Positions 6,865 through 7,377 of a stretch of 7,377 bases of DNA are shown piece by piece. This DNA comes from Bacteriovoracaceae bacterium. GTDB lineage: Bacteria > Bdellovibrionota > Bacteriovoracia > Bacteriovoracales > Bacteriovoracaceae. The DNA is taken from assembly GCA_947442115.1 (NCBI GenBank), contig CANEVK010000147.1, forward strand, positions 1 through 7,377, in the 5' to 3' direction. Position 1 is the first letter of the stretch. Each line of letters begins with the position of its first letter. A model generated the notes under the pieces. The model saw nothing but the letters and a program-made list of their open reading frames with translations. It had not been told where the DNA came from and ran no database searches. The position numbers were made by a program, and so were the translations under genes.

Positions 6865-6893
6865 ATCTTAGGTTGAGTGAGGCCCTTTGAGAA
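6865..6893 (-). promoter_or_regulatory. Weak candidate sigma-70-type promoter for the accD chain
   Basis: On the minus strand TTCTCA (6888-6893) and TAAGAT (6865-6870) are 17 bases apart, each matching 4 of 6 consensus bases. Initiation about 7 bases downstream would give a leader of about 28 bases before the accD ATG, with its AAGGA site included. Matches this weak occur often by chance in A/T-rich DNA. Confidence 0.22.
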
Positions 6894-6988
6894 GAAAAAT
6901 GACCATAAGAATCACCTAAACCCCTGAATAGACGATAAGACGAGTCTCCAATCCTTCAAAATCTTAAGAAAACACTCAATTGTCCGAT

Positions 6989-7001
6989 AAGGAGCTTGAG
7001 G
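6989..7001 (+). promoter_or_regulatory. Double ribosome binding site of the exported-protein gene
   Basis: AAGGAG (6989-6994) and GAGG (6998-7001) lie before two ATGs. GAGG is 8 bases from ATG 7010, which opens the long frame with a signal peptide. AAGGAG is 8 bases from ATG 7003, whose frame closes after 35 codons. The long frame is the credible gene; AAGGAG is 15 bases from its start, further than ideal. Confidence 0.5.
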
Positions 7002-7009
7002 TATGCCTT

Positions 7010-7377
7010 ATGAAAAATGCTCTTTGCTTATTTGCACTGCTCTTTGTAGTTCCTCTGGCCTATGGGAAAAAACCCATTCCACTGTACCAAAAAACCACTC
7101 CCCCTATTGAACACCGCTGGCAGATGACCATCGAAAAATTCGTGCATCTTTCTCAAGAAGAAAAAAATAAAGTGCTGATCAAGACCATGGAGCTCATGGT
7201 GGAACTTGAGAGCATGACTAAAAAACAAGTTAAAAGTTCTGGTACCAATCCAGAAACCTACAAAAAATACGTGGATGTCCTGAACAAAATCAGAACATTT
7301 CTCATGAGTGAGGCCGTGGCGGGTACCCCACTAACACTATTGGATGATAAGACCATAAAACAATTTAAATTATCGTC
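7010..7377 (+). CDS. Predicted exported protein of unknown function, partial (3' end beyond window)
   Basis: An open frame from ATG 7010 runs to the right edge without a stop (122 codons plus 2 bases). Residues 1-19 look like a type I signal peptide: a Lys-containing start (MKN), hydrophobic LCLFALLFVVPLA, and likely cleavage after AYG. There is no lipobox, so a periplasmic or secreted protein is expected. After a Pro-rich linker (KKPIPLYQKTTPPI) the mature part is highly charged and mostly helical, rich in Lys, Glu and Met (for example LSQEEKNKVLIKTMELMVEL, 47-66), with a second helical stretch near 84-100. I recognise no family motif. It is transcribed away from accD and probably belongs to a separate unit. 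The coding call rests on the open frame, the signal peptide and the GAGG site 8 bases upstream. Confidence 0.8.
   Translation, partial: MKNALCLFALLFVVPLAYGKKPIPLYQKTTPPIEHRWQMTIEKFVHLSQEEKNKVLIKTMELMVELESMTKKQVKSSGTNPETYKKYVDVLNKIRTFLMSEAVAGTPLTLLDDKTIKQFKLS

Larger units (their letters stand above)
6831..7009. promoter_or_regulatory. Divergent intergenic region between accD and the exported-protein gene
   Basis: This 179-bp non-coding gap is the only intergenic space of size in the window and must hold the promoters of at least the leftward chain. It is A/T-rich and contains no terminator-like hairpin. An 11-base interrupted repeat CCTA-TCT-TAGG (6862-6872) and three ATAAG words (near 6905, 6935 and 6987) are visible but too short to interpret. 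I find no convincing -35/-10 pair for the rightward gene. Confidence 0.6.

Noticed and set aside
6862..6992. Operator-like words in the intergenic region: CCTA-TCT-TAGG and three ATAAG copies
   Set aside because: Too short and irregularly spaced (30 and 52 bases); expected by chance in A/T-rich DNA.
7003..7110. 35-codon frame from ATG 7003 with AAGGAG at ideal spacing
   Set aside because: The product has no protein-like features and overlaps the signal-peptide-coding frame; a leader role cannot be excluded but nothing supports it.
7028..7228. Minus-strand 66-codon frame opposite the exported-protein gene
   Set aside because: The plus strand has a longer open frame with signal peptide and ribosome site; the antisense frame is explained by it.
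1..7377. Mobile elements, CRISPR arrays, tRNA/rRNA genes, phage or defence genes
   Set aside because: No terminal repeats, spaced direct repeats, transposase motifs or RNA-gene signatures were seen on either strand; almost every base is in a housekeeping-type gene.

Overview
The window is a dense, almost gapless stretch of Gram-negative chromosome. Seven genes run leftwards on the minus strand (6830 down to the left edge). One divergent gene starts at 7010 on the plus strand and runs off the right edge. LptD, an outer-membrane LPS-insertion protein, together with a LysM/M23 lipoprotein shows a double-membrane bacterium. The A/T-rich composition, heavy AAA/TTT codon use and protein style suggest a low-GC member of the old deltaproteobacterial lines, possibly Bdellovibrionota/Bacteriovoracales-like. 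That placement is an impression from reading, not a search result.

Layout in transcription order: accD (5973-6830, acetyl-CoA carboxylase beta subunit), folC (4802-5980, dihydrofolate/folylpolyglutamate synthase), lptD (2443-4908), a TrpG/PabA glutamine amidotransferase (1889-2446), a TrpF-like protein of unknown activity (1261-1881), surE (510-1283, interrupted by an in-frame TGA) and an NlpD-like LysM + M23 lipoprotein (1-529, 3' end outside the window). Neighbours overlap by 8, 107, 4, 23 and 20 bp, with one gap of only 7 bp, so they are probably one translationally coupled transcript. A 179-bp divergent intergenic region (6831-7009) is the only place for promoters. To its right lies an unrecognised exported protein (7010 to the edge).

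The genes join three themes: fatty acid and folate precursor supply (accD, folC, TrpG/PabA), outer-membrane and cell-wall assembly (lptD, NlpD-like), and nucleotide/stationary-phase housekeeping (surE). accD-folC and surE-nlpD are each familiar neighbour pairs in proteobacteria; here lptD and the amidotransferase/TrpF-like pair sit between them.

Most worth a second look: (1) surE is intact and well conserved on both sides of a single TGA, which sits exactly where the family has a conserved Cys (PADC-V). It could be a nonsense mutation, a sequencing error, or recoding. (2) The whole LptD signal peptide is encoded inside the folC reading frame. (3) The TrpF-like protein contains no cysteine at all, so it cannot have the TrpF catalytic Cys, yet it sits directly behind a TrpG-family gene. 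(4) The M23 domain keeps its first zinc motif but has Asn where the last motif has His. I see no mobile element, CRISPR array, tRNA or rRNA, and no clearly new defence or biosynthetic system.
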